Assembly (NCBI GenBank): GCA_035555315.1 | Contig: DATMGU010000127.1 | Coordinates: 1-51,942 of the forward strand | Origin: DATMGU01 sp035555315 | GTDB taxonomy: Bacteria > Pseudomonadota > Alphaproteobacteria > ATCC43930 > CGMCC-115725 | Length of the DNA: 51,942 nt | Direction of reading: 5' to 3' | Shown: positions 1 to 8,843 of the stretch, piece by piece | How positions within the stretch are numbered: the first letter of the stretch is position 1 | Layout: every line of letters starts with the position of its first letter | Notes under the pieces: generated by a model | The model's input: only the letters and a program-made list of their open reading frames with translations | The model's database searches: none | What the model was told of the DNA's origin: nothing | Translations under genes and position numbers: made by a program

Positions 1-159
1 GGTGATCATGCCGCCCAGCATCACGAAGCCGCCCTGGGCGAAATTGACGATGCCGCTGGCGTTGTAGATCACGCAGAAGCCGATCCCGATCAGGCCGTAG
101 ACGCAACCGATGCCGATGCCGCTGACCAGCACCTGGGGGATGTAGGAAAGATCAGCCAT
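1..159 (-). CDS. livH: Branched-chain amino-acid ABC transporter permease, LivH type (N-terminal part only)
   Basis: Only the first 53 codons are present; the gene continues past the left edge. The visible protein begins MADLSYIPQVLVSGIGIG and continues with the glycine-rich first membrane segment and the QGGFVMLGG motif typical of LivH permeases. The ATG overlaps the end of livG by 8 bases, so it is translated with the upstream liv genes. It should form one half of the inner-membrane channel, with LivM as the other. The family call is secure from the N-terminal motif and the neighbours; the substrate is unknown. Confidence 0.85.
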   Translation of the reverse strand, partial: MADLSYIPQVLVSGIGIGCVYGLIGIGFCVIYNASGIVNFAQGGFVMLGGMIT

Positions 160-985
160 GGAGAGCTCCCTCCATGTTCCCCGAGCCGATCGCCACCCGA
201 TCCGCCGCGATCGGCCGACCCGGCGTGGGCGCGCTGCCTAGATAGGCGGCGATCACCGCCGGGTCGCGACGCATCTGCTCCGGCGTGCCTTCGGCGATCT
301 TCCTGCCGAAATCCATCACCACCAGGCGATCGGCGGTATTCATCACCAGCGTCATGTCATGCTCGATCAGCAGCACGGTCGTGCCCTGATCCGCGATCCG
401 GCGGATGATGCGCGACAAGGCCGCCGATTCCTCGCCGTTGAGACCGGCGGCGGGTTCGTCCAGCAGCACCAGGCGCGGCTCGGTGGCAAGCGCCCGCGCC
501 ATCTCCAGCAGGCGCTGCTGGCCGTAGGACAGACCCGCGGCGGGCATATCCGCCTGCCCGTGCAGCCCGACGAAACCGAGCAGCTCGCGCGCCTTTTCTT
601 CGACCTCGCGCTCTGCTCGGCGGGTGGCAGGCGGGCGCAGCAGGGCGCCGAACAACCCGCCTCGCGTGTGCAGATGGCGACCGACCTGCACGTTCTCCTG
701 CGCGGTGAGATCTTCGAATAGCTTCGCCAGTTGGAAGGTGCGCACCAGCCCCCGCGCCGCCACTCTCTCCGGCGACAGGCCGGTGATGTCCGCGCCTTCG
801 AACAGGACGCGGCCGGCGCTCGGCGGCAGAAAGCCGGAGATCAGGCTGAACAATGTGGTCTTGCCGGCGCCGTTCGGCCCGATCACCGCGGTGACGCCCT
901 GCTCGGGCACGGCGAAGCTCACATCATCGACCGCCACCAGGCCGCCGAAGCGGCGGGTGACCTTCTCCAGAACCAGCCGGGTCAT
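152..985 (-). CDS. livG: Branched-chain amino-acid type ABC transporter ATP-binding protein LivG
   Basis: This 277-residue ABC ATPase would power the Liv-type importer from the cytoplasmic face. The Walker A motif GPNGAGKT lies at about residues 36-43. The signature is LSYGQQR, the common LivG variant of LSGGQ, followed by Walker B LVLLDEP and the switch histidine in IEHDM. The chosen ATG at 985 starts MTRLVLEKV and overlaps the livM stop in an ATGA arrangement. A longer upstream reading frame exists but only covers livM sequence. The C-terminus has a tail of about 25 residues beyond the usual LivG core. The family is certain; the substrate is inferred only from the neighbouring hydantoinase genes. 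Confidence 0.93.
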   Translation of the reverse strand: MTRLVLEKVTRRFGGLVAVDDVSFAVPEQGVTAVIGPNGAGKTTLFSLISGFLPPSAGRVLFEGADITGLSPERVAARGLVRTFQLAKLFEDLTAQENVQVGRHLHTRGGLFGALLRPPATRRAEREVEEKARELLGFVGLHGQADMPAAGLSYGQQRLLEMARALATEPRLVLLDEPAAGLNGEESAALSRIIRRIADQGTTVLLIEHDMTLVMNTADRLVVMDFGRKIAEGTPEQMRRDPAVIAAYLGSAPTPGRPIAADRVAIGSGNMEGALHG

Positions 986-1947
986 CGCCGCCCCCACGAG
1001 CCGGTGAGGGAGGACAGGCCGCGCGGCGCATAGATCAGCAGCAGGATGAGGGCGGCCCCGTAAGCCAGGTCCTGGTAGTCCTTGAGGCCGCGAAAGGTCT
1101 CCGGCAGCAGGCTGACGACGAGGGCACCGAGCACCGGTCCGGCAATCGTGCCGATGCCGCCGACATAGAGCATGGTGAAGGTCAGGATCACCATGTGCAG
1201 CCCGAACACCTCCGGGCTGACGAAGCCCACAACATGCACGAACAGCGATCCGGACAGCGACGCCAGCCCGGCCGAGAGCATGAAGGCGAGCAGCTTGTAG
1301 CGTGCCACCGAAATGCCGAGCGCGCGGGCCGCGTCCTCGCTGCCCGCCACCGCCGACAAGGCCCGGCCGACGCGCGAGCGGCGCAGACGCGCCGAGGCCA
1401 GGGTCGCGAGGACCACCACGGCCGACAGCACCAGCAATTGGGCGCGATCGGAAGCGGCCTCGAACGAGCCGATACCCAGGGGCGGGATGCCGGAAATGCC
1501 GGTATAGCCCTGGGTCACGGATTGCCACTCCACGGTGATCTCGTAGACGATCAGCCCGATGGCCAGCGTACCCATCGCCAAATAATGGCCCTTGAGGCGC
1601 AAGGTCGGATAGCCGATGGCACAGGCGGCGAGCAGCGCGCCCGCCATGCCCACCAGCATGGCGGGGATCGGCTCCCAGCCATAGGTGGCGGTCAGTACGG
1701 CCGAGGCATAGCCGCCGATCGCCGCGAAGGCGTTCTGGCCGAAGGATACCTGGTTGGCGAAGCCCATGAACAGGTTCAGCCCGATCACGAAGACCGCGTA
1801 GATGAGGGCGAACGAGACCACGGTGGCGATATAGCCACCCGCCACGATCGCATAGCCGACGATCGCGATCGCGGCGATCGAAGGCAACCAGCCGAGGCGA
1901 AGCCGCCGGGGGACTCTAAGCGAAGTAATGGTGAGCGAGCTCGTCAT
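982..1947 (-). CDS. livM: Branched-chain amino-acid type ABC transporter permease LivM
   Basis: This is a roughly 321-residue polytopic membrane protein with hydrophobic segments throughout. It carries LivM hallmarks such as GLNLFMGFANQVSFGQ near the N-terminus, GHYLAMGTLA in the middle and the terminal YVGGIGTIAGPVLGA region. It should pair with LivH to form the channel. The start is uncertain: ATG at 1947 (MTSSLTITS) gives a normal length but overlaps livF by 32 bases and has no clear ribosome-binding site, while ATG at 1983 would add 12 residues. Its stop overlaps livG, so liv translation looks coupled throughout. Confidence 0.9.
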   Translation of the reverse strand: MTSSLTITSLRVPRRLRLGWLPSIAAIAIVGYAIVAGGYIATVVSFALIYAVFVIGLNLFMGFANQVSFGQNAFAAIGGYASAVLTATYGWEPIPAMLVGMAGALLAACAIGYPTLRLKGHYLAMGTLAIGLIVYEITVEWQSVTQGYTGISGIPPLGIGSFEAASDRAQLLVLSAVVVLATLASARLRRSRVGRALSAVAGSEDAARALGISVARYKLLAFMLSAGLASLSGSLFVHVVGFVSPEVFGLHMVILTFTMLYVGGIGTIAGPVLGALVVSLLPETFRGLKDYQDLAYGAALILLLIYAPRGLSSLTGSWGRR

Positions 1948-2680
1948 AGGAGGTGATCTCGCGTGGATCCAGGGTGGCGACAAGGCGGCCGACCGAAAGC
2001 AGGTAGGCGCGAGCGGCGAGCTGCAGCGCCAGCGGCGCTTTCTGCTCGACCAGGATAATGGAAAGACCTTCCGACGCGAGCAAGCCGAGCTTATCCAGGA
2101 TTTCGCTGGTCACGCGCGGTGCGAGGCCGAGCGATGGCTCGTCCAGCAGCAGGATCTGCGGTCCCGCCATCAGGGCGCGGCCGATGGCGAGCATCTGCTG
2201 CTCGCCACCGGACATCGATCCCGCCACCTGCGACAGCCGTTCGCTGAGGCGCGGAAACAGCTCCAGGACCCGTGCCCAGCGGTGGCGGAATTCAGGGGCG
2301 TTGCGTAGCCGATAGGCGCCGAGCTCCAGGTTTTCGGCCACGGTCATCGGGCCGAAGATGCCCCGTCCCTCCGGCACCAGCACGACGCCGCGCGACGCCG
2401 CCGCCACCGGATCGAGCCGGGGCAGCGGCGTGCCGCGCAGATGCACCGATCCCGTATTGCTGACCAGACCCATGATGGCGCGCAGCAAGGTCGATTTGCC
2501 GGCACCGTTGGGCCCGAGCACGGCGACCAACTCGCCCTCGCCCACATGCAGGCTGACGGGATGGAGCGCCTGCACATGGCCATATCGGGCACTGAGCCCG
2601 CGTATGTCAAACAGCGGCTCGGCGACGGGCACCGGGCGGGCGTCGGGCGCTGGGGTCATGGCGGTCGCGGCTGCGATCAC
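1916..2680 (-). CDS. livF: Branched-chain amino-acid type ABC transporter ATP-binding protein LivF
   Basis: This second liv ATPase is 254 residues long, with Walker A GPNGAGKS at about 56-63, signature MSGGEQQM, Walker B ILLLDEPSLGLAP and the LivF-typical VEQ switch region. It probably heterodimerises with LivG on the membrane pair LivH/LivM. A GTG start at 2680 overlaps the TGA of the binding-protein gene (GTGA), which favours it over the internal ATG at 2659 (MTPAPDARP). The first ~20 residues precede the ABC domain and are proline- and alanine-rich. Confidence 0.92.
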   Translation of the reverse strand: MIAAATAMTPAPDARPVPVAEPLFDIRGLSARYGHVQALHPVSLHVGEGELVAVLGPNGAGKSTLLRAIMGLVSNTGSVHLRGTPLPRLDPVAAASRGVVLVPEGRGIFGPMTVAENLELGAYRLRNAPEFRHRWARVLELFPRLSERLSQVAGSMSGGEQQMLAIGRALMAGPQILLLDEPSLGLAPRVTSEILDKLGLLASEGLSIILVEQKAPLALQLAARAYLLSVGRLVATLDPREITSYDELAHHYFA

Positions 2681-3822
2681 TGCACCACCTTGATCTGCCC
2701 ATCAACGATGATGGCGAGCACGAAGGGGTTCTGGGTGATCCCCTGATGCACCGTCGGCGAGAAATTATAGAGGCCGGTGGTGCCCTGGAAACCGGTGATG
2801 GTCTCGTAGGCATCGCGTATCGCCGGCCCGTCGAACGACTTGCCCTTCTCGATCGCGGCCACCGTCAGCATCAGGCCGTCCCAGCCACGCGACGCCCAAT
2901 TGGGATCGCGCGTGCCGTATTTCTGCTGCCAGGGCGTGAGGAACTTCCCGATTTGGGCCTTCAGCGGGCTGTCGGACAGCGAACCATAGACTTGCGACGG
3001 CGAGGCGACGAAGAAGAACTTGTCGCCCAGCACCTCGGCGACCGGCGTGAATACCGCGAGATCTTCGAGGCTGGTCAGCAACAGCATATCGGCACCGAGC
3101 TGCTTGATGTTCTTGGCCGCGGTCAGCGTGCTGCCGCCCAGGCCGATCTTCAGGATGGCCCCGGCGCCGGCCGAGCGCATCTTGCTGATCTGTACGGAAA
3201 GATCCGCGTCGTCCTGCTTGTATTGCTCGATATCGACGACCTCGATGCCGTACTGGCTGGCGATCTTCTGCGCCACGTTCTTCTGCAAGGTGGCGTAGGG
3301 GGTCGGGTCGTGCAGCACGCCGATCTTGCGGATCTGCGTCTTTTCTTTCAGATATTCGAGCCGCTTTTCCACCTCGAAACCGGCCGGCGGCAGGGTCGAG
3401 AAGGCCCATTTGAGCTGATCCGGCTGTTCCGGTAAGATCGAACACAGCATCATCGGCACCTTCGCCCGCATCAGCAGGCCGGCAGCGGCGAAATTGCCCG
3501 CAGAGACGCAGCCGCTGACGAATACCTGCGCACCGTCCGACGACAGCATCTTGCGGTAGGCAGTGACCGCCTCCTGCGGTTCGGAGTGGTTGTCCTCGAC
3601 GATGACCTCGATCTTGTGTCCCAGGACGCCGCCGCGTGCATTCACCGCGTCGGCCGCAAGCTGAACACCGTCGCGCCAGGCCCGATCGACCGTCGCGGCA
3701 TAGCCGGTAAGACCGGCGGAAATACCGATCTTGTAGGTGTCCTGCGCCTGGGCGCCAGTTCCCGCAACCCCAAATATCAGGCTCCCGATCACGCCGGCAG
3801 CAAGCAAAGTTCGAAACAACAC
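2677..3822 (-). CDS. livJ: Periplasmic substrate-binding protein, Leu/Ile/Val-binding (LivJ/LivK) family
   Basis: This 381-residue protein has a cleavable signal peptide (hydrophobic LLAAGVIGSLIFG, cleavage near GAQAQ) followed by KIGISAGLTGYAA, the usual start of type I periplasmic binding proteins (peripla_BP_6). It should capture the substrate and deliver it to LivHM. The start is GTG at 3822; a GGGGAGG ribosome-binding site ends 5 bases upstream, and the nearby ATG at 3827 is out of frame. It lies between hyuB and livF, separated from hyuB by about 100 bases holding a strong hairpin. The ligand may be a hydantoin, lactam or N-carbamoyl compound given the context, but this is unproven. Confidence 0.9.
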   Translation of the reverse strand: MLFRTLLAAGVIGSLIFGVAGTGAQAQDTYKIGISAGLTGYAATVDRAWRDGVQLAADAVNARGGVLGHKIEVIVEDNHSEPQEAVTAYRKMLSSDGAQVFVSGCVSAGNFAAAGLLMRAKVPMMLCSILPEQPDQLKWAFSTLPPAGFEVEKRLEYLKEKTQIRKIGVLHDPTPYATLQKNVAQKIASQYGIEVVDIEQYKQDDADLSVQISKMRSAGAGAILKIGLGGSTLTAAKNIKQLGADMLLLTSLEDLAVFTPVAEVLGDKFFFVASPSQVYGSLSDSPLKAQIGKFLTPWQQKYGTRDPNWASRGWDGLMLTVAAIEKGKSFDGPAIRDAYETITGFQGTTGLYNFSPTVHQGITQNPFVLAIIVDGQIKVVQ

Positions 3823-3852
3823 AGCATCCTCCCCGAAACTTTTTGTTTTCCA

Positions 3853-3898
3853 GTCCGGATATGGCTCGGTGAAGGGCCATGCCGGACCGGTTTTTTTT
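3853..3898. terminator. Stem-loop with T8 tract between hyuB and livJ
   Basis: GTCCGG (3853-3858) pairs with CCGGAC (3882-3887), and ATGGC (3861-3865) pairs with GCCAT (3876-3880). Eight T residues follow at 3891-3898 on the plus strand, so the canonical terminator shape points against the operon. Read on the minus (coding) strand, it is a hairpin immediately upstream of livJ without a U tract, and it could stabilise the 5' end of a processed livJ transcript. Confidence 0.55.
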
Positions 3899-3921
3899 AT
3901 CCGCCGTATCAGATCCCAATC

Positions 3922-5472
3922 TCAGACCGGCTTGGGACCGAACCCGCCGCCACCAGGCGTTTCCAATACCACCACATCGCCGGCCTGCATCGTAAGCTTC
4001 TTCGCCTCGCTGACCGATTTGCCGTTCACCAGGAAGCGCCCGGCAGCGCCCGGCTTACCCCCGGCGATGCCATCCGGCCCGCTTTCGAGGCGACTCGGCA
4101 CCGCGTTCAGCAGCCAGGGATAAGCGGTGCGCATATGAAACTGGATCAATTGCCCGTCACCGCCGCGGGTGCGGCCCGCGCCGCCCGAGCCGCGGCGCAA
4201 TTCCTTGCGGTCGAACACGATCGGCATGGTGGCCTCGAGGATCTCGATCGGAACCGCCGCGACGCCGGTCGGATAGCAGGTGGCGCTCGGCCCGTCCTTT
4301 TCCGCCCTGGCGCCCATGCCACCGGAATAGTTGAACATCGACGAGGTGAATGGGCGGCCATCGGCCCGCCTGCCTTGGATCTGCATCGTCCAGACGGCGC
4401 CCGAGCCTTCCGCCAGCACGCGCTCCGGCATGACCTGGTGCAGCGCCTTGAGGATCGGCATGGGCACGTACATGCCGACCACATGGCGCGCGTTCACCGG
4501 GGCCGGATAGGTGCAGTTGATGATCGAGCCTTCCGGCGCCCGCACCTCGATCGGCGCCAGAGAACCGGTGTTGTTCGGCAGATCCGGATTGAGACACGAG
4601 CGGATCGCGAAGGTTGAGTAAGCGTGCGTATAGTTCAGCACCACATTGATGCCGGTGGCGGTCTGGTCGGAGCTGCCGGCGAAATCGACGATGATCGAAC
4701 CGGCCTCCGCATCGACCGTGACCGCTGTATTCAGGGTGATGACTTCGCCGCCCGGCACGTCGAAGCTGCTCTCGCCGTGATAGGTGCCGGGCTTCAGCTT
4801 GCGGATCGCCGTACGGGTCGCCTCTTCCGACCGGCGAATGATTTCGTCGGAGAGGGACTCGATATCCGACAGGCCGGAGCGCCGGCACAAGGCGATGAGA
4901 TGCTCGGCCGCCGCCTCGCCACTCGATACCTGAGCCGACAGATCGCCGAACACCGCATCGGGCGTCCGGACGTTCCGGCGGATTATGGCGTGCAGCACTT
5001 CCACCGGCTCGCCCTTTTCATAGAGCTTGAGCGGCGGGATCCACAGCCCCTCCTCATGCACGTCGCGGGCACCGGCGCCGATGCCGTAGCCGCCGATATC
5101 CGTGTGATGGATGGTCGAGCCGATATAGGCGATCAGCGAGGTGCCGTCGAAGATCGGCGTCAGGATCGTGATGTCGAAGAAATGCCCGGCTGAAAGCCAG
5201 GGGTCATTGGTGATCAGTACATCGCCGGGGAAACACGTGCCTTCGAACAGCCGCACCAGATGAGCCCCGGCGAAAGCGAGCGAGTTGATATGGCCGGGTG
5301 TGCCGGTGTTGGCCTGCGCCACCATGCGGCCGCGCCGGTCGAACAGCGCGCAGGCAAGGTCGCCCGCTTCGCGGACGATCGGGCTGAAGGCGATCCGCTG
5401 CAGCGCCTTGGCACGCTCGGTCACCACGCCGATCAGGTTCGACCACAGAATTTCCAGTTCAACGCCGTCCAT
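3922..5472 (-). CDS. hyuB: Hydantoinase/oxoprolinase B-type subunit (HyuB)
   Basis: This 516-residue protein of the hydantoinase B / oxoprolinase / acetone-carboxylase-like family acts with HyuA in ATP-dependent ring opening or carboxylation. Visible family features are the N-terminal ELEILWSNLIGVVTERA helix, the MVAQANTGTPGHI motif, DPWLSAGHFFDI, and a glycine-rich C-terminus (GDVVVLETPGGGGFG). The ATG at 5472 lies 4 bases after the hyuA stop. Length is normal for HyuB. The exact substrate (N-methylhydantoin, 5-oxoproline, a lactam or a ketone) cannot be read from sequence. The adjoining Liv transporter suggests an imported amino-acid-like amide. Confidence 0.88.
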   Translation of the reverse strand: MDGVELEILWSNLIGVVTERAKALQRIAFSPIVREAGDLACALFDRRGRMVAQANTGTPGHINSLAFAGAHLVRLFEGTCFPGDVLITNDPWLSAGHFFDITILTPIFDGTSLIAYIGSTIHHTDIGGYGIGAGARDVHEEGLWIPPLKLYEKGEPVEVLHAIIRRNVRTPDAVFGDLSAQVSSGEAAAEHLIALCRRSGLSDIESLSDEIIRRSEEATRTAIRKLKPGTYHGESSFDVPGGEVITLNTAVTVDAEAGSIIVDFAGSSDQTATGINVVLNYTHAYSTFAIRSCLNPDLPNNTGSLAPIEVRAPEGSIINCTYPAPVNARHVVGMYVPMPILKALHQVMPERVLAEGSGAVWTMQIQGRRADGRPFTSSMFNYSGGMGARAEKDGPSATCYPTGVAAVPIEILEATMPIVFDRKELRRGSGGAGRTRGGDGQLIQFHMRTAYPWLLNAVPSRLESGPDGIAGGKPGAAGRFLVNGKSVSEAKKLTMQAGDVVVLETPGGGGFGPKPV

Positions 5473-5476
5473 GACC

Positions 5477-7540
5477 TTATCCTTTCGTCGCGACGATGCA
5501 GCCGAAGCGGTCAATGACCGCGGTCCAGCCTGGCGGGATCGCCGTCGTCGTTTCGCGTTCTTCAATGATGACGGGGCCGGCCACGCTCTGGCTGACCGCG
5601 AGGTCGGACCGGGCATAGACCGGCGTCTGCTGCCCATCCGCCCAGGCATGCACCGGACGATGCGCCTTGGCGCGGCCCTGGCTGGTGGCGTGCAATGCCG
5701 CCGCGTCGAATTGGATCGCCGGGCCGCGGGCCGTGACGCGCCAGGTGACGATCTCGACCGGAACGTGGGACGGGTTCACGCCGTAGAGATGGCGATAGGC
5801 GCCTTCGAACAGCGTGGCGATGGCGGTCCGGTCGCGCGCGGCGCGCGGGTCGGCATCGAAGGTTACGGTCACCTCGTGCTGCTGGCCGACATAGCGCATA
5901 TCGGCGCCGATCACGATGGTAACATCGGTAGGGGCGCAACCGGCCTCGCGCAGCGCCGCCCGGCCCTCGATTTCGAGATCGCCCAGGATGCGGTCGACCC
6001 GCTCCCAATCGAGATCGCCGAGTTGGGTGAGATCGCTGCGCACCAGATCGAGCCGGACCGGGGTCACCAGCGTGCCGAAGGCGGAGAGCACGCTGGACTG
6101 CGGCGGCACGATCACCGCGGTACTCTGCAGCAATTCGGCGACGCCACAGGCATGCAGCGGACCGGCGCCGCCGAAGGCGAAGAGCGGCAAGCCACGGTAA
6201 TCGACGCCGCGATCGGTGGCATGGGTGCGGGCGGCCGAGGCCATCGCCTCGGTCACGATCCGGTAGATCCCGCGCGCCGCCTGGATCGGCGACACGTCGA
6301 GTCGCTTGCCAAGGCGGGCCATGGCCGCATCGGTGGCCGCACGGTCGAGCGGCATATCGCCGCCGAGGAAGTTTTCGGCGTCGATCAGGCCGAGGACCAG
6401 ATCCGCATCGGTGACGGTCGCACTCTGGCCGCCGCGCCCGTAGCAGGCCGGGCCGGGATTGGAACCCGCACTTTCCGGGCCGACCTTGAGCAGGCCGAGA
6501 TCGTCCACATGGGCGATCGAGCCGCCGCCGGCGCCGATCTCGATAAGGTCGATCGACGGCACGGTCACCGGCAGGCCGGACCCTTCCTTGAAGCGGTAGC
6601 GGCGATCGACCTCGAACAGGCCGGTGATAAGCGGCGTCCGATCTTCGATCAGACAGGCCTTCGCGGTGGTGCCGCCCATGTCGAAGGACATGAGCCGGTC
6701 GATGCCCAGCACCTCCGCATAATGGCAGGCGGCGAGCGCCCCGGCAGCCGGGCCGCTTTCGATCATGCGGACCGGATTGCGCCCGGCGGTCTCCGCCCCT
6801 ACGACACCGCCCGAGGACAGCATGATGAGCGGCGTGTTGGAGAAGCCCTCGTCCCAAAGCCGCTCCCTGAGCCGGCGCAGATAGGGCTGCGAGATCGGCA
6901 TGGTATAGGCGTTCACCGTCGCCGTGGAGGCACGCTGATATTCGCGAATCTGCGGCGCCACCTCGGAGGAGGTACAGATGAACGTATCGTTCAACAGCCG
7001 CTGCAGCGCCGTCGCGACTTTGGCCTCGTTGGCCGGATTGGCGAAGCTGTTGAGAAAGCAGATCGCCACCGCCTTGGCGCCCGAGCTGCGCAATTCGTCG
7101 GCAAGCCGTTGGATAGCGTCCGGATCGGGCTCCATGAGAACGGTGCCGTCCGCCAGCGTCCGCTCCTCCAACCCAAAGGTGAGCTTGGCCGGCACCAGCG
7201 GCTCCGGGAATTCGATCTGCGGATCGTACATGTCGTAGCGGTGCTCGTTGCGGATGGCGAGTACGTCGCGAAAGCCTTCGGTGACGACCAACGCGGTGGG
7301 CAGCCCCTTGCGCTCGATCAGCGCGTTGGTGACGACAGTGGTGGCATGCACCACTACGCCATCGACCGCCTCGGCGCTGACCCCGGCCTTGGCGAGCACT
7401 TGCTCGACGCCACGAAAGAAGCCTTCCAACAGATCGTTATGGGTGGTCAGCGTCTTATCGACTTCCAACCGGCCATCGGAATGGCGCAGGACGATGTCGG
7501 TAAACGTGCCGCCGATATCCACGGCGAGGGAATATGTCAT
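5477..7540 (-). CDS. hyuA: Hydantoinase/oxoprolinase A-type subunit (HyuA)
   Basis: This 687-residue ATP-binding subunit starts MTYSLAVDIGGTFTDIVL, the phosphate-binding DIGGTFTD motif of the hydantoinase A / oxoprolinase family. It continues with HATTVVTNALIERKG, LMLSSGG-like and GPAAGA motifs, FDMGGTTAK, and the central GAGGGSIAHVD segment. The family uses ATP to activate an amide or carbonyl before ring opening or carboxylation. ATG at 7540 is 4 bases after the IclR gene stop, and hyuB follows 4 bases downstream, so iclR-hyuA-hyuB-liv looks like one transcription unit. A fragment of another HyuA lies at 17189-17377. Confidence 0.9.
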   Translation of the reverse strand: MTYSLAVDIGGTFTDIVLRHSDGRLEVDKTLTTHNDLLEGFFRGVEQVLAKAGVSAEAVDGVVVHATTVVTNALIERKGLPTALVVTEGFRDVLAIRNEHRYDMYDPQIEFPEPLVPAKLTFGLEERTLADGTVLMEPDPDAIQRLADELRSSGAKAVAICFLNSFANPANEAKVATALQRLLNDTFICTSSEVAPQIREYQRASTATVNAYTMPISQPYLRRLRERLWDEGFSNTPLIMLSSGGVVGAETAGRNPVRMIESGPAAGALAACHYAEVLGIDRLMSFDMGGTTAKACLIEDRTPLITGLFEVDRRYRFKEGSGLPVTVPSIDLIEIGAGGGSIAHVDDLGLLKVGPESAGSNPGPACYGRGGQSATVTDADLVLGLIDAENFLGGDMPLDRAATDAAMARLGKRLDVSPIQAARGIYRIVTEAMASAARTHATDRGVDYRGLPLFAFGGAGPLHACGVAELLQSTAVIVPPQSSVLSAFGTLVTPVRLDLVRSDLTQLGDLDWERVDRILGDLEIEGRAALREAGCAPTDVTIVIGADMRYVGQQHEVTVTFDADPRAARDRTAIATLFEGAYRHLYGVNPSHVPVEIVTWRVTARGPAIQFDAAALHATSQGRAKAHRPVHAWADGQQTPVYARSDLAVSQSVAGPVIIEERETTTAIPPGWTAVIDRFGCIVATKG

Positions 7541-7544
7541 CGCT

Positions 7545-8360
7545 CTAGTGTCTCCATCCGAGGCTTTGCGAGATGCGGGCGGCGGCGTCGACCACTTCCG
7601 CGACCTGTGCGTCATCGACAGTGGTGGGAATGAATTGGGTGGCGCCAACGATGGCAATCGAGCCGACCAGCATTCGGCGGTGGTCGAACACGGGCGCCGC
7701 CAAGGTATTGACGCCGGTGATCACCTCATCCGGCGCGGTAGCCCAGCCGCGGTCATGCACGCCGGCGATCTCCTGCCGCAGAGCGTCGGGCCCGGTGATC
7801 GTACTCGGCGTCCAGGCTTTGAACGGTCCGCGCAGCACCCTTTGGGCGAGCGTCTCGGGACCGAAAGCCAGCCAGATCTTGCCATGGGCGCTGGCATGAA
7901 AATCGAGGCGCGTGCCCGGACGGGTGGCGAATTCGATGATGGTGCGGCCCTGCACCAGTTCCAACACGACCAGCTCATTGTCGATCACGGCGCAGAGCGT
8001 CACCGCGTGACCGGTCTGGTCGCGCAGCCGCATCAGATCACCCCGGGCCGCGGATAGCACGTCGAAACGGGCGCGGAGGGATTCCGCCAGGACCATCAGC
8101 TTGATGCCCGCCTCGTAGCGGCCGGTCTCCGCGTCCTGACGCACGAAGCCGTGGCGCTGCAGCGTCACGAGATGGCGATAAACGGTGGCTTTCGCGGCGG
8201 AAAAAACGCTGGCGATCTGGCCGAGCGGCACGGGACGGCTTTGCAGCGTCAAGTATTCGACCATGCGCAGCGCCAGGTCGAGGGTACTGGTGCCCGCCGC
8301 CGACGAGGGACCGGCGGCGGCGCTTGGGTCGGAGTTGGGTGAGGTCGCACGTGATGCCAC
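7545..8360 (-). CDS. IclR-family transcriptional regulator of the hyu-liv operon
   Basis: This protein of about 271 residues has an N-terminal winged helix-turn-helix (LGQIASVFSAAKATVYRHLV) and a C-terminal IclR effector domain (FHASAHGKIWLAF, GWATAPDEVITGVNTLAAPVF). It sits at the head of the hyuAB-liv operon and probably controls it in response to the substrate. GTG at 8360 is chosen because AAGAAGG lies 7 bases upstream. ATG at 8393 would add 11 residues but lacks a ribosome-binding site and would sit inside a palindrome at 8388-8407 that looks like the operator. Confidence 0.87.
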   Translation of the reverse strand: MASRATSPNSDPSAAAGPSSAAGTSTLDLALRMVEYLTLQSRPVPLGQIASVFSAAKATVYRHLVTLQRHGFVRQDAETGRYEAGIKLMVLAESLRARFDVLSAARGDLMRLRDQTGHAVTLCAVIDNELVVLELVQGRTIIEFATRPGTRLDFHASAHGKIWLAFGPETLAQRVLRGPFKAWTPSTITGPDALRQEIAGVHDRGWATAPDEVITGVNTLAAPVFDHRRMLVGSIAIVGATQFIPTTVDDAQVAEVVDAAARISQSLGWRH

Positions 8361-8387
8361 GGTCAAGCCTTCTTGGTTTCCCCTGAG

Positions 8388-8407
8388 TTTCATTTCAAAT
8401 AATGAAA
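8388..8407. promoter_or_regulatory. Candidate IclR operator (7-6-7 palindrome)
   Basis: TTTCATT-N6-AATGAAA is a perfect palindrome located 28-47 bases upstream of the GTG start of the IclR gene, in an AT-rich patch that contrasts with the GC-rich surroundings. IclR-family regulators commonly bind such TTTCAN-rich dyads, so autoregulation and control of hyu-liv is a reasonable inference. Confidence 0.5.
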
Positions 8408-8843
8408 CGCTATTTTGTTATTCAAAGCGTATTACAGAGCTTCCAAATCGGTCAAGCGCCTCGATGATTATTTCGACCGAGAGAATTGTTTGGTGCAGAA
8501 GCCATCGTCTGCCGGCTGCGGTCGTGCTGGGACGCATGGCGCCGGGCGGGCGAAAGGCGCGCCGACAGGCTGTAAACAGGTGCCGACGTTTGACCCCTTT
8601 CTGCTCCCACGGCTGACCCCATCGGTAAGCCAGATACCGTTCGCTCCCTATGGCTTTTGCGACATCCGACGGGGGCGGTGTTCGGGGCCGATCCGGGGTC
8701 AACCTCATGCCGATCCACACCCTCGGGATGACCGGCGATGAAAGCGGCGGTTCTCCGATGGCGTGCATGGTCTTCATTCCTGCGTCGTGACAGGGCGACC
8801 TAGACCGATCGGTGGGTGAATTGGCCGTCAGTCATCATCTGCA
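8408..8843. other. Intergenic stretch with no recognisable gene
   Basis: Short open frames exist on both strands (for example 8418-8777 minus and 8415-8741 plus), but none has a recognisable motif, a ribosome-binding site or conserved-looking composition. The left end is AT-rich and should hold the promoter of the minus-strand IclR operon. The remainder may be decayed DNA between the hyu-liv operon and the duplicated promoter that follows. Confidence 0.5.

Noticed and set aside
5285..7633. Long plus-strand open frame (782 codons) opposite hyuA and hyuB
   Set aside because: It is antisense to two well-supported genes, has no recognisable family motifs, and reflects high third-position GC leaving the opposite strand free of stops.
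8418..8777. 119-codon minus-strand frame between the IclR gene and repeat copy A
   Set aside because: No family motif, no ribosome-binding site and basic low-complexity composition; probably chance.
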